This document shows positions 47,618 to 55,214 of a stretch of DNA of 64,000 nucleotides, piece by piece (the first letter of the stretch is position 1; every line of letters begins with the position of its first letter). This DNA comes from Cryobacterium sp. PH29-G1 (GTDB taxonomy: Bacteria > Actinomycetota > Actinomycetes > Actinomycetales > Microbacteriaceae), in contig NZ_JASISY010000004.1 in the NCBI RefSeq assembly GCF_030063365.1, forward strand, positions 274,164 through 338,163. Direction: 5' to 3'. Made by a program: the position numbers and the translations under genes. Under the pieces are notes generated by a model. The model saw only the letters and a program-made list of their open reading frames with translations, was not told the origin of the DNA and searched no databases.

Positions 47618-48157
47618 ATGAGCGTGGCAGCACCAGCACAACAGGATGGGACTGCGAGCCTGCAGCGACGGCGCGTTCGCCGACTGCGACTGACCGTGGG
47701 TGCGGTGCTGCTCCTCGGCGCCGGCCTGACCGCGTGCAGCGGTGGCACGGTGGAACCCAGCTCCAGTGCACCGGAGCCGTCCACGTCTGTGACACCGGAA
47801 CCGTCGGCGACACCGGCGCCCGACCCCACGCTGGTGCCCGCCGGGACGGCCGGTGAGAATCTCGCCTACTTCAACTTTCTCGCCGCCGCCGTCACCAAGT
47901 CCGACCCGTCCGCCGGGGGAAGCGCTTACATCGATGCGCTCGTGGCCGGTGGGTTCGATCGAACCGCCATGGAAGTGACCTTCGATCGCACTCAGGCTGA
48001 CCTCGCTGCGGACGCGGTGCAGTTCTCGGTGCGTTTCGCCGACGAATGCCTGATCGGCCAGATCGGGCCGGCCAGCGATGGCTTCCACAGCGTGGTCGCG
48101 CCCCTGCTTTCGACCGGACTATGTCTGCTCGGTTCGACCCGGCCAATCGACTGGTAG
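47618..48157 (+). CDS. Lipoprotein, small conserved secreted domain
   Basis: 179 residues from ATG 47618 with GGGGGAGG upstream. A basic N-terminus and hydrophobic core (LTVGAVLLLGAGLTAC) end in a lipobox cysteine. A Ser/Pro/Thr/Glu-rich spacer leads to a domain of about 95 residues (NLAYFNFLAAAVTKSDP, GFDRTAMEVTFDRTQADL, with two cysteines in DECLIGQ and GLCLLG likely to form a disulfide). It looks like a family widespread in Microbacteriaceae, function unknown. Confidence 0.75.
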   Translation: MSVAAPAQQDGTASLQRRRVRRLRLTVGAVLLLGAGLTACSGGTVEPSSSAPEPSTSVTPEPSATPAPDPTLVPAGTAGENLAYFNFLAAAVTKSDPSAGGSAYIDALVAGGFDRTAMEVTFDRTQADLAADAVQFSVRFADECLIGQIGPASDGFHSVVAPLLSTGLCLLGSTRPIDW

Positions 48158-48253
48158 CTCCGAGGGGGGGAGCTCCCAATCACGGCGCCTGAGCCGGCGC
48201 CCCGGTGCGGGCCGGGAGCTGGGTGAACGACAGGTGAACAACGGCGCCGCTAA

Positions 48254-48283
48254 TTGACAACTTTCGATTCAGCCGGATACCTT
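48254..48283 (+). promoter_or_regulatory. Promoter candidate for the arsC region
   Basis: TTGACA (48254-48259) and TACCTT (48278-48283) separated by 18 bp. The perfect -35 is rare in this window. It would drive the truncated and intact arsC genes. Confidence 0.5.
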
Positions 48284-48338
48284 AAATCGACGGCGATCAA
48301 TGCCTGTCGTGGTCAACGTTCACCGAGGGAATCCGCTC

Positions 48339-48452
48339 ATGCATAAAAAAGCCACCGTTCTTTTCGTCTGCATCCACAACGCGGGCCGCTACCAGATGGC
48401 TGCCGGCTACATGGCCGCCCTGCGCGCCGACCTTCTTCCCGCGCAGGCCTGA
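48339..48452 (+). pseudogene. Truncated ArsC / low-molecular-weight phosphatase fragment
   Basis: 37 codons starting ATG 48339 (AGGGA upstream) and ending TGA 48452. VLFVCIHNAGRYQMAAGYM is the P-loop and first helix of thioredoxin-coupled or mycothiol-coupled arsenate reductases (C-x5-R), with Tyr in place of the invariant Ser after the Arg. The rest of the roughly 130-residue enzyme is missing. It ends 2 bp before the intact arsC-like gene, so it looks like the remnant of a tandem arsC pair, or less likely a small translated leader peptide. Confidence 0.7.
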
Positions 48453-48454
48453 CG

Positions 48455-49126
48455 ATGGTCGACGTTACCGGCCGCAGTGCGATGCCTGGCCTGACTTATC
48501 CCGAGGCGTACTTGAAGCGACTCGCCGTCGAGCTATCGCACAAATACGCCGGAATCTTCGGTGTCGAAACTGTGGAGCGCTACGTGCTCGAGTCCTACAC
48601 CGCGTTGCTTCGCACGTCGACCGTACAGGCACACCTGGCAGCGAATACCGTCCGGTTTGTCACGGACCGGCTCACCGCTCTCGGACAGGCGAAAGGGGCG
48701 ATCGACAGCGTGAACCCGGAAGTACTCTTCGTCTGCGAGCAAAATGCCGGTCGTTCCCAAATGGCGGCGGTGCTCACCAACGCGCTCTCCGGTGGTGCCG
48801 TGCATGTGAGGTCAGCGGGCTCGGCCCCGGCCAGCACTATGAACCCTGCCGTGGTCACCGCCATCGCGGAACTGGGCCTGGACCTCTCGCAAGCCTTCCC
48901 GAAGCCGCTCACCGACGATGTCGTGCAGGCTGCCGACCTCGTGATCACGATGGGCTGCGGCGATGCCTGCCCCGTTTATCCGGGAAAGCGCTACCAGGAC
49001 TGGGAGCTCATCGACCCGGCGGGTCTGCCCCTTGAGGAAGTGCGAGACGTTCGCGACCAGATCATCACCAACGTTAAGGTCATGCTCATTCAGCTCGGCG
49101 TCGATGTGAAAGAGCTGAGGGCCTGA
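48455..49126 (+). CDS. arsC: Arsenate reductase-like phosphatase with N-terminal helical bundle (arsenate-mycothiol transferase type)
   Basis: 223 residues. Residues about 15-80 form the three-helix bundle that precedes many actinobacterial ArsC proteins (YPEAYLKRLAVELSHKYAG). The low-molecular-weight phosphatase domain follows: VLFVCEQNAGRSQMAA (Cys94, Arg100, Ser101), GSAPASTMNPAVV, FPKPLTDDVVQAADLVITMG, CGDACPVYPGKRYQDWELIDPAG. These enzymes reduce or conjugate arsenate using mycothiol. No arsR, arsB or acr3 gene is next to it here. Confidence 0.88.
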   Translation: MVDVTGRSAMPGLTYPEAYLKRLAVELSHKYAGIFGVETVERYVLESYTALLRTSTVQAHLAANTVRFVTDRLTALGQAKGAIDSVNPEVLFVCEQNAGRSQMAAVLTNALSGGAVHVRSAGSAPASTMNPAVVTAIAELGLDLSQAFPKPLTDDVVQAADLVITMGCGDACPVYPGKRYQDWELIDPAGLPLEEVRDVRDQIITNVKVMLIQLGVDVKELRA

Positions 49127-49150
49127 GCGGATGTGAGGCCATCAGCTTCA

Positions 49151-49171
49151 GCGGGTGCGGGTGCGGGTGCG
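49151..49171. repeat. GCGGGT hexamer repeat
   Basis: Three and a half copies of GCGGGT in the 79-bp gap between convergent genes; a diverged continuation GTGGGTGCGGGCGGGG follows. Confidence 0.7.
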
Positions 49172-49205
49172 TCGTGGGTGCGGGCGGGGTAGCGACCCGT
49201 CGCTC

Positions 49206-50417
49206 TCACAGGAGCGGGCTCGACGGGTCGGTCAGTCGCGCCTCGTCGACGGTGAGCGCGGAGCGGATGAGCTGCTGCACCTGGTCGTTTACGTCCCACA
49301 CATTCACGTTCATGCCGGCGACCACAACACCGTCGAGAACCCAGAATGCGATGAACTCGCGTGCGGCCAGGTCGCCTCGGTAGACGATGTGCGCGTCGCG
49401 CGCGAGCGGCGGGTATCCGGAATACTCCATTCCGAGGTCGTACTGGTCGGTGTAGAAGTAAGGGATGTCATCGAGCGACGCCGTCTCGCCGAGCATCGAT
49501 CGGGCCGCCACTTTGCCGCCCGCGATCGCGTTAGCCCAGTGCTCGTTTCGCATCCGCTGTTTCACAACCGGGTGGTAGGCATTGGCGACGTCTCCCGCGG
49601 CAAAAACGTCAGCAGTGCTGGATAGCAGGTGTTCGTCGACGATCACGCCGTTGTCGATGTCGACGCCGCCGGACTCGGCCAGCGCGGTGTTCGGTATTGC
49701 ACCGATACCCACCACGACGACGTCTGCGGGGACGGAACCGGAATCGGTGATGACTCCGGATACGCGTCCGTCTGTCTGCTCGAACCCCAACACCTGTGTG
49801 CTCAGCCGAAATGCGACGCCGTTCGCTTCGTGCAGGTCGCGGAACATGCTGCCGAGCTCCGGGCCCAGCGGGCCGGCGAGCGGTATCTTCTCCGGCCCCA
49901 CGACGGTGACGGTGTTGCCGTAGGCGCGAGCGGCCGCGGCCAATTCCAGTCCGATCCACCCGGACCCGACGAAAACAACGTTGCGATCGCCGTTCTGGAG
50001 CGCTTCTCGCAGGCTTTCGCTGTCGTCGACGGTGCGCAGATAATGGATGCCGTTGGCCTCCGCGCCCGGAAGATTGAGTCGTCGGGCGGTCGAACCGGTC
50101 GCCACCAGCAGTCGATCGAACGACACAACTTGACCGGACTCCAGTGTGACCGTGTGGTCACCGAGCTTCGCGACAGCTTCCGCGGTGGTGACCGCGATGT
50201 TGTGGTCGGCGTACCAACCAGCGGGATGGACGAAAATGCTGTCCCGACCCGCGCTGGCGGTGAAGTATTCCTTGGAGAGGGGCGGACGGATATAGGGCAG
50301 GTGGGGCTCGGCGGCGAAGAGGCTGATCTGCCCATCGAAACCGCTCTCACGGAGTTGTTCGGCGGCGCTGGCGCCAGCGAGGCCGCCTCCCACGATTACG
50401 AACTGCTGCTTGTGCAT
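49206..50417 (-). CDS. FAD-dependent ferredoxin reductase-like oxidoreductase
   Basis: 403 residues from ATG 50417, 8 nt after AAGGAG; a GTG three codons upstream overlaps that site and was rejected. Two Rossmann motifs: FVIVGGGLAGASAAEQL (FAD) and VVFVGSGWIGLELAAAARAYG (NADH), plus DVFAAGDVANAYHP. The C-terminal domain (MLGETASLDDIPYFYTDQYD is its entry) matches ferredoxin reductases of cytochrome P450 and dioxygenase systems (rhodocoxin reductase type). No ferredoxin, P450 or Rieske oxygenase is adjacent. It is divergent from a cysteine-rich regulator. Confidence 0.9.
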   Translation of the reverse strand: MHKQQFVIVGGGLAGASAAEQLRESGFDGQISLFAAEPHLPYIRPPLSKEYFTASAGRDSIFVHPAGWYADHNIAVTTAEAVAKLGDHTVTLESGQVVSFDRLLVATGSTARRLNLPGAEANGIHYLRTVDDSESLREALQNGDRNVVFVGSGWIGLELAAAARAYGNTVTVVGPEKIPLAGPLGPELGSMFRDLHEANGVAFRLSTQVLGFEQTDGRVSGVITDSGSVPADVVVVGIGAIPNTALAESGGVDIDNGVIVDEHLLSSTADVFAAGDVANAYHPVVKQRMRNEHWANAIAGGKVAARSMLGETASLDDIPYFYTDQYDLGMEYSGYPPLARDAHIVYRGDLAAREFIAFWVLDGVVVAGMNVNVWDVNDQVQQLIRSALTVDEARLTDPSSPLL

Positions 50418-50494
50418 GGCTTGCACTCCTTACGTGTTCTGAATTTCACGTTAGGCTCGTCGATTGTTTCTGTCAAGATCCACATTTTTAGAAC

Positions 50495-50500
50495 TAGACT
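50495..50500 (+). promoter_or_regulatory. -10 element TAGACT, leaderless HTH regulator
   Basis: TANNNT 6 nt before the ATG at 50507, only CGAGAA between. Confidence 0.5.
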
Positions 50501-50506
50501 CGAGAA

Positions 50507-51151
50507 ATGGACCAGGAAGTAGCAATTGGCGCGGCGGCCGCGCTCCACGACCCGATCCGTCGACGTCTGCTCCAGTTGGTCAGCGCCAGCATCCACCCGG
50601 TGACCCGAGATGCGGCGGGTGCGTCCCTCGGAGTTTCGCGGAGCACCGTGGCCTTCCACCTGGACCGACTCGTCGATGCCGGCCTGCTGACCGTTGGCTA
50701 CCAGCAGGTCAACGGCCGGGTGGGTCCTGGCTCCGGCCGGCCCGCCAAGACCTATGTTCGAACGCCCGGCGAATTGAGCGTTTCCCTACCGGAGCGGCAC
50801 TACGACCTGATGGGGGATCTGCTCGCTACCGCGATCGAGACCGCTCCCAACGCTTCGTCGCCGCTGACTGCGCTGCGCACCGCTGCGGCAACAGCCGGGC
50901 GAGAAGCTGGTCACACCGCGGGGACTTTGGCCCGATTGCTCGCGGAGGCCGGATATGAGCCGGTGCAGGGCGCACACGGTATATCACTCGCCAACTGTCC
51001 CTTTCATCGTCTGGCCCGCAGGCACACCGAGGTGGTGTGTGCGGCCAATCATTCGTTCCTGTGCGCGGCCGCCGAAGCAACCGGAAACGATCCGGACCGG
51101 GTGCTGCTCGAACCCAGCGCTGCGGGATGTTGCGTATGGATCGAATCCTGA
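50507..51151 (+). CDS. HTH regulator with C-terminal cysteine cluster (SufR/COG2345-like)
   Basis: 214 residues. N-terminal winged helix (about 8-90): LHDPIRRRLLQLV, AGASLGVSRSTVAFHLDRL, and wing GRVGPGSGRPAKTY. The C-terminal sensor half carries Cys164 (NCPFHRLA), Cys178, Cys186 and Cys208-Cys209 (GCCVWI). This pattern matches COG2345/SufR-type regulators, several of which bind a [2Fe-2S] or [4Fe-4S] cluster. It probably controls itself and the divergent flavoprotein (90-bp shared promoter) in response to redox, NO or iron-sulfur status. Confidence 0.85.
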   Translation: MDQEVAIGAAAALHDPIRRRLLQLVSASIHPVTRDAAGASLGVSRSTVAFHLDRLVDAGLLTVGYQQVNGRVGPGSGRPAKTYVRTPGELSVSLPERHYDLMGDLLATAIETAPNASSPLTALRTAAATAGREAGHTAGTLARLLAEAGYEPVQGAHGISLANCPFHRLARRHTEVVCAANHSFLCAAAEATGNDPDRVLLEPSAAGCCVWIES

Positions 51152-51209
51152 CGCGAAGGAGCACTCGGACTATCCGTTATCCTCGTAGGTAGCCACTATT
51201 CGTCACGCC

Positions 51210-51284
51210 CTGCGCTCGACGAGAGCGCAGAGGTCGACGTTTTACTCGGCGATAGACGTAGAGACGGCACTCTCTCTGGAGAGT
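51210..51284 (+). promoter_or_regulatory. Two hairpins in the ettA leader
   Basis: CTGCGCTC-GACGA-GAGCGCAG (51210-51230) is a perfect 8-bp stem, and ACTCTC-TCTG-GAGAGT (51269-51284) a 6-bp stem. Both lie in the 190-bp gap before ettA and may be leader structures. TATCCT near 51174-51182 is a possible -10. Confidence 0.45.
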
Positions 51285-51341
51285 CGCACGCATATGGCTG
51301 CCCTCTGTTTTGATTCCATACCCACGATTTTAGGAGTACGA

Positions 51342-53024
51342 GTGGCTGAATTTATTTACTCAATGGTCCGCGCTCGCAAGGCGATCGGCGAAAAGCTGAT
51401 CCTTGACGACGTCACCATGTCCTTCTTTCCCGGCGCCAAGATCGGTGTCGTTGGCCCCAACGGTGCCGGAAAGTCCACGATTCTCAAGATCATGGCTGGC
51501 CTGGACACCCCGAGCAATGGCGAGGCGAGACTGTCCCCGGGCTACTCCGTCGGCATCCTCATGCAGGAACCCCAGCTCGACGAGAGCAAGACCGTGCTGG
51601 AAAACGTGCAGGAGGGGGTTGGGCCGATCAAGGCCAAGGTCGACCGTTTCAACGAAATCAGCCTCGCCCTCGGTGAACCCGATGCCGATTTCGACACACT
51701 GCTTGCCGAAATGGGCGTGCTGCAAGAAGCCATCGATGCAGCGGATGCCTGGGACCTCGATTCCCAGCTGGAACAGGCCATGGACGCCCTGCGTACCCCG
51801 CCGGGGGATTACAGCGTCGCGAACCTCTCCGGTGGTGAGAAGCGTCGAGTGGCGCTGACCAAGTTGCTGCTGCAGAAGCCCGACCTGCTGCTCCTCGACG
51901 AGCCCACTAACCACCTCGACGCCGAGAGCGTGCTCTGGCTTGAGCAGCACCTCGCCAAGTACCCGGGCGCCGTACTCGCTGTCACTCACGACCGGTACTT
52001 TCTGGACCACGTGGCCGAGTGGATCGCCGAGATCGACCGGGGACACCTATACCCGTACGAGGGTAACTACTCGACCTACCTGGAGAAGAAGCAGGAACGT
52101 CTGCTGGTGCAGGGCAAGAAGGACGCGAAGCTCTCGCGTCGTCTCGCCGACGAACTCGAGTGGGTGCGCTCCAACGCCAAGGGCCGCCAGGTGAAGTCGA
52201 AGGCTCGACTGGCGCGCTACGAAGAGATGGTCACCGCCGCCGAAAGCACTCGCAAGCTTGACTTCGAAGAAATCGTCATCCCGGTCGGCCCGCGCCTCGG
52301 CGCCCAAGTCATCGACGCCACCAAGCTGGAGAAGGGCTTCGACGGGCGCATGCTCATCGACAACCTCAGCTTCACCCTGCCCCGCAACGGCATCGTCGGA
52401 ATCATCGGCCCGAACGGTGTGGGAAAGACCACGCTCTTCAAGACCATCGTCGGCAAAGAACCGCTCGATGGCGGTGAACTCAAGATCGGTGAAACTGTCG
52501 ATATCTCTTACGTTGACCAGGACCGTGGCGGCATCGACCCGGAGAAGACGCTGTGGGAGGTCGTCTCCGACGGGCAGGACTACATCCAGGTCGGCAAGAC
52601 CGAGATTCCGTCGCGCGCCTACGTGTCGACCTTCGGGTTCAAGGGCCCCGACCAGCAGAAGAAAGCCGGTGTGCTCTCCGGTGGTGAGCGCAACCGTCTG
52701 AACCTGGCGCTCACCCTCAAACAGGGCGGCAACCTGCTGCTCCTCGACGAGCCCACAAACGACCTCGACGTCGAAACCCTCGGTTCTCTCGAGAACGCGC
52801 TGCTCGAGTTTCCCGGTTGTGCTGTGGTGATCACTCACGACCGGTGGTTCCTCGACCGGGTGGCCACGCACATCCTCTCTTATGAAGGAACGGACGACAA
52901 CCCGGCCAATTGGTACTGGTTTGAGGGCAACTTCGAGTCTTACGAGCAGAACAAGATCGAGCGGCTCGGACCCGACGCGGCGAAGCCGCACCGCTCCGCT
53001 TATCGCAAGCTCACCCGCGACTAA
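51342..53024 (+). CDS. ettA: Energy-dependent translational throttle protein EttA (ABC-F)
   Basis: 560 residues from GTG 51342 (AGGAG 6 nt upstream); the open frame begins earlier without similarity. Two ATPase domains without membrane segments: GPNGAGKSTILKIMAG, NLSGGEKRRVALTKLLL, LLLLDEPTNHLDAES; then GPNGVGKTTLFKTIVG, LSGGERNRLNLALTL, LLLLDEPTNDLDVETL. The arm-containing insert and the inter-domain P-site tRNA interaction motif region (ELEWVRSNAKGRQVKSKARL is its start) mark EttA. It binds the ribosomal E site and gates elongation by ATP/ADP ratio. Confidence 0.96.
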   Translation: MAEFIYSMVRARKAIGEKLILDDVTMSFFPGAKIGVVGPNGAGKSTILKIMAGLDTPSNGEARLSPGYSVGILMQEPQLDESKTVLENVQEGVGPIKAKVDRFNEISLALGEPDADFDTLLAEMGVLQEAIDAADAWDLDSQLEQAMDALRTPPGDYSVANLSGGEKRRVALTKLLLQKPDLLLLDEPTNHLDAESVLWLEQHLAKYPGAVLAVTHDRYFLDHVAEWIAEIDRGHLYPYEGNYSTYLEKKQERLLVQGKKDAKLSRRLADELEWVRSNAKGRQVKSKARLARYEEMVTAAESTRKLDFEEIVIPVGPRLGAQVIDATKLEKGFDGRMLIDNLSFTLPRNGIVGIIGPNGVGKTTLFKTIVGKEPLDGGELKIGETVDISYVDQDRGGIDPEKTLWEVVSDGQDYIQVGKTEIPSRAYVSTFGFKGPDQQKKAGVLSGGERNRLNLALTLKQGGNLLLLDEPTNDLDVETLGSLENALLEFPGCAVVITHDRWFLDRVATHILSYEGTDDNPANWYWFEGNFESYEQNKIERLGPDAAKPHRSAYRKLTRD

Positions 53025-53050
53025 ACCGCCCGACGACTCCAGGAGACTTT

Positions 53051-53521
53051 GTGAAGCTGCACGTACCGATTCGCCTGCGTTGGTCCGACCTCGACGCCTA
53101 CGGTCATGTCAATAATTCCGAGATGCTGCGCCTGCTCGAGGAGGCGCGCATCGTGGCCTTTTGGGTGAACGAAGACGACGGTGCAATCGGCGCGAGCACG
53201 GCCGTGCTCGACGGTCGCCCGGGGGCAGCGACCCTCACGCTCATTGCTCGGCAGGAGATTGAATACCTGGCGCCGGTACCCTACCTGCGTCAGCCGCTGG
53301 ACGTGCGACTGTGGCTGGGCAAACTCGGCGGGGCCAGCCTCGACGTCTGCTACGAGGTATACAGCCCCGAAGGTGTCACACCCGAGGTGTTGTACGCCCG
53401 TGCGAACACCACGATTGTGCTCGTTGACGCTGCGAGCACACGGCCGCGCCGCATCAACGACACCGAGCGTGCGGCCTGGACGCCGTACCTCGACGCCCCG
53501 ATCGAGTTCTCCCGGCGCTGA
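53051..53521 (+). CDS. Acyl-CoA thioesterase, hot-dog fold (4HBT)
   Basis: 156 residues from GTG 53051 (AGGAG upstream), 26 bp after ettA. Motif RWSDLDAYGHVNNSEMLRLLEEAR contains the D-x2-G-H-x-N catalytic region of 4-hydroxybenzoyl-CoA-type thioesterases (given here in two parts: RWSDLDAYGHVNN, LLEEAR). Probably hydrolyses a CoA thioester; substrate unknown. It faces the TesB gene across a strong terminator. Confidence 0.9.
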   Translation: MKLHVPIRLRWSDLDAYGHVNNSEMLRLLEEARIVAFWVNEDDGAIGASTAVLDGRPGAATLTLIARQEIEYLAPVPYLRQPLDVRLWLGKLGGASLDVCYEVYSPEGVTPEVLYARANTTIVLVDAASTRPRRINDTERAAWTPYLDAPIEFSRR

Positions 53522-53535
53522 CCCGCGCCGGGTGT

Positions 53536-53570
53536 CGGGCAGCGCGCGCTAATGGAGCGCGCGCTGCCCG
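53536..53570. terminator. Bidirectional terminator between two thioesterase genes
   Basis: CGGGCAGCGCGCGCT (53536-53550) and its exact complement (53556-53570) with loop AATGG: a perfect 15-bp, very GC-rich stem. No U-tract on either side. Confidence 0.8.
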
Positions 53571-53592
53571 GTGCGAACGACTACGGTCCGAA

Positions 53593-54468
53593 CTATTCCA
53601 GCACGATAGGAACGCGCAGCATGCCTTCCTGCGCGACGGTGGCCAGGAGCACGCCCTCACGGCTGAAGATGCTGCCCGTGGCCAGGCCGCGGCCGCCCTG
53701 CGCGCTCGGAGAATCCTGCACGTAGAGCAGCCATTCGTCGACCCGACCGAAGCGGTGCCACCACATGGCATGGTCCAGGCTGGCAACCTTCAGGCCGGGA
53801 GATGACCAGGCCACACCGTGCCGACGCATGATGGGTTCCATGATCGAGTAGTCGCTGGCGTAGGCAAGCGCTGCACGGTGCAGGTCCGGATCGTCGGGCA
53901 GCGGCAAGAACGTCTTCATCCACACGGCTTGGCGGGAGGTGTGCTCACCGTTGACCTTGAGATAAATCGGTGAGGGAATGTGGCGCATATCGAAAGGGCG
54001 TTCGCTGGCCCAGTATCGCGCCACCGAATGGTCGATGTGCGCGAGTGCATCGGATGCCGTCGGCAGACTCTCCGGATCAGGAATATCCGTCGGCATCTCC
54101 AGATGGTGCTCGAGTCCTTCGTCCGCGTCTTGGAATGAGGCGATCATCGACAGGATCGGTACGCCGTCCTGGTAACACTGCGTGCGCCGGGTGGAGAAAG
54201 AGCGACCGTCGTGAATGCGTTCGACCGAGAAGGTGATCGGCTGGTTGACGTCGCCGGGGCGCAGAAAATAACCGTGCATGGAGTGCACGTGGCGTTCGTC
54301 GGGCACGGTGCGCATCGCGGCGACGAGCGACTGGGCCAGCACCTGCCCGCCGAACACGCGGCCGAGTGGCATCCACTGCGACGGGCCGGTAAAAATATCC
54401 TCGTTGGTGCGGGCACCGGTATCGGTGAGATCGAGAACGGCCAGAAGGCCTTCCATGGGCTTATGCAT
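53593..54468 (-). CDS. Acyl-CoA thioesterase II (TesB family)
   Basis: 291 residues from ATG 54468 (GAGGAG upstream), typical TesB length. Double hot-dog fold: RVFGGQVLAQSLVAAMRTV, HSMHGYFLRPGD, SFSTRRTQCYQDG, LASDYSIMEP region, MWWHRFGRVDEWLLYVQDSP and ATGSIFSREGVLLATVAQEG. It cleaves medium- to long-chain acyl-CoA. Confidence 0.94.
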   Translation of the reverse strand: MHKPMEGLLAVLDLTDTGARTNEDIFTGPSQWMPLGRVFGGQVLAQSLVAAMRTVPDERHVHSMHGYFLRPGDVNQPITFSVERIHDGRSFSTRRTQCYQDGVPILSMIASFQDADEGLEHHLEMPTDIPDPESLPTASDALAHIDHSVARYWASERPFDMRHIPSPIYLKVNGEHTSRQAVWMKTFLPLPDDPDLHRAALAYASDYSIMEPIMRRHGVAWSSPGLKVASLDHAMWWHRFGRVDEWLLYVQDSPSAQGGRGLATGSIFSREGVLLATVAQEGMLRVPIVLE

Positions 54469-54522
54469 GCTGTCTCCTCGGGCAAGTTCGCGGCCGCGGC
54501 ATGCGGATGTTTCGTATCTTGG

Positions 54523-54528
54523 TAGTTT
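54523..54528 (+). promoter_or_regulatory. -10 element TAGTTT upstream of the 54534 gene
   Basis: TANNNT 5 nt before ATG 54534; AGGAG lies between, so a leadered start at the second ATG (54537) is equally possible. Confidence 0.35.
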
Positions 54529-54533
54529 AGGAG

Positions 54534-55214
54534 ATGATGAGCCAGTCATTCACTCTTACCGATTCCCAGTCCCTCAGCGACCTGATCGTGTTTCTGTCCC
54601 GCTCCGGGCGGGTACTCGATGGTTCCGCGCGCCTGATTGCCTCCAAGGGCGTTCTGGCGGTGTACACCGCCATCTTCTATCCGCGCGGTTTGCTCGACGC
54701 CAGCCCGACCGTGCTGGGCCTGCGTACCTTTGCCCTGCAGGAGTCGGTCGACCTCGATAAAGTTGTGCCGGTGCGGTCCCTGCTGGAACGCCTCAAACGC
54801 CTTGAATCCACCACGCGTGACCTGACCCTGCCGGTCATCGTCACCGTGCCCCTCGAGGTGAACACCGTGACCTGGGCAGGCATCTCGCCGCCGAAGGGTG
54901 GCTGGGAGCCGCACGGTCAGACGCCGGCAGCACACCTCGAAGCGGCCGCTCGATCGGGCATCGACGAGGTCGCCGCCGCGGTGCCGGAAGGTGCCGGCGA
55001 GCTGATCGTTGAGCGAGTGCGCTCTGAGGTATGGAGCCGTCAGGTGGACGGGCTGGAATTCGTGCCGACCGGCGCCGGTTTCGCGGCTTTCAGCCTCGGG
55101 TTTCTCGCCGAGGGGGAGCCGGTGCAGCTCTACGAATCCGGGCTGTGGACACGCCTCAGCACGAGTCGCGGCCACGTTCTGGTGCGGCGCAAACCGTGGA
55201 CCATCACGGCCTGA
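54534..55214 (+). CDS. Conserved-looking protein of unknown function
   Basis: 226 residues, soluble, not recognised. It has the mixed alpha/beta composition of a compact cytosolic protein (LSDLIVFLSRSGRVLDGSAR, VDLDKVVPVRSLLERLKRL, ELIVERVRSEVWSR, FAAFSLGFLAEGEPV). No cysteine, signal or membrane helix. The start is ATG 54534 or 54537. It overlaps the PucR-type gene tail-to-tail by 11 bp, so both ends are well packed. Confidence 0.7.
   Translation: MMSQSFTLTDSQSLSDLIVFLSRSGRVLDGSARLIASKGVLAVYTAIFYPRGLLDASPTVLGLRTFALQESVDLDKVVPVRSLLERLKRLESTTRDLTLPVIVTVPLEVNTVTWAGISPPKGGWEPHGQTPAAHLEAAARSGIDEVAAAVPEGAGELIVERVRSEVWSRQVDGLEFVPTGAGFAAFSLGFLAEGEPVQLYESGLWTRLSTSRGHVLVRRKPWTITA

Noticed and set aside
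53081..53091. TGGTCCGACCT, a near match to the FadR-type box
   Set aside because: It lies inside the thioesterase coding region with one mismatch and no promoter nearby.
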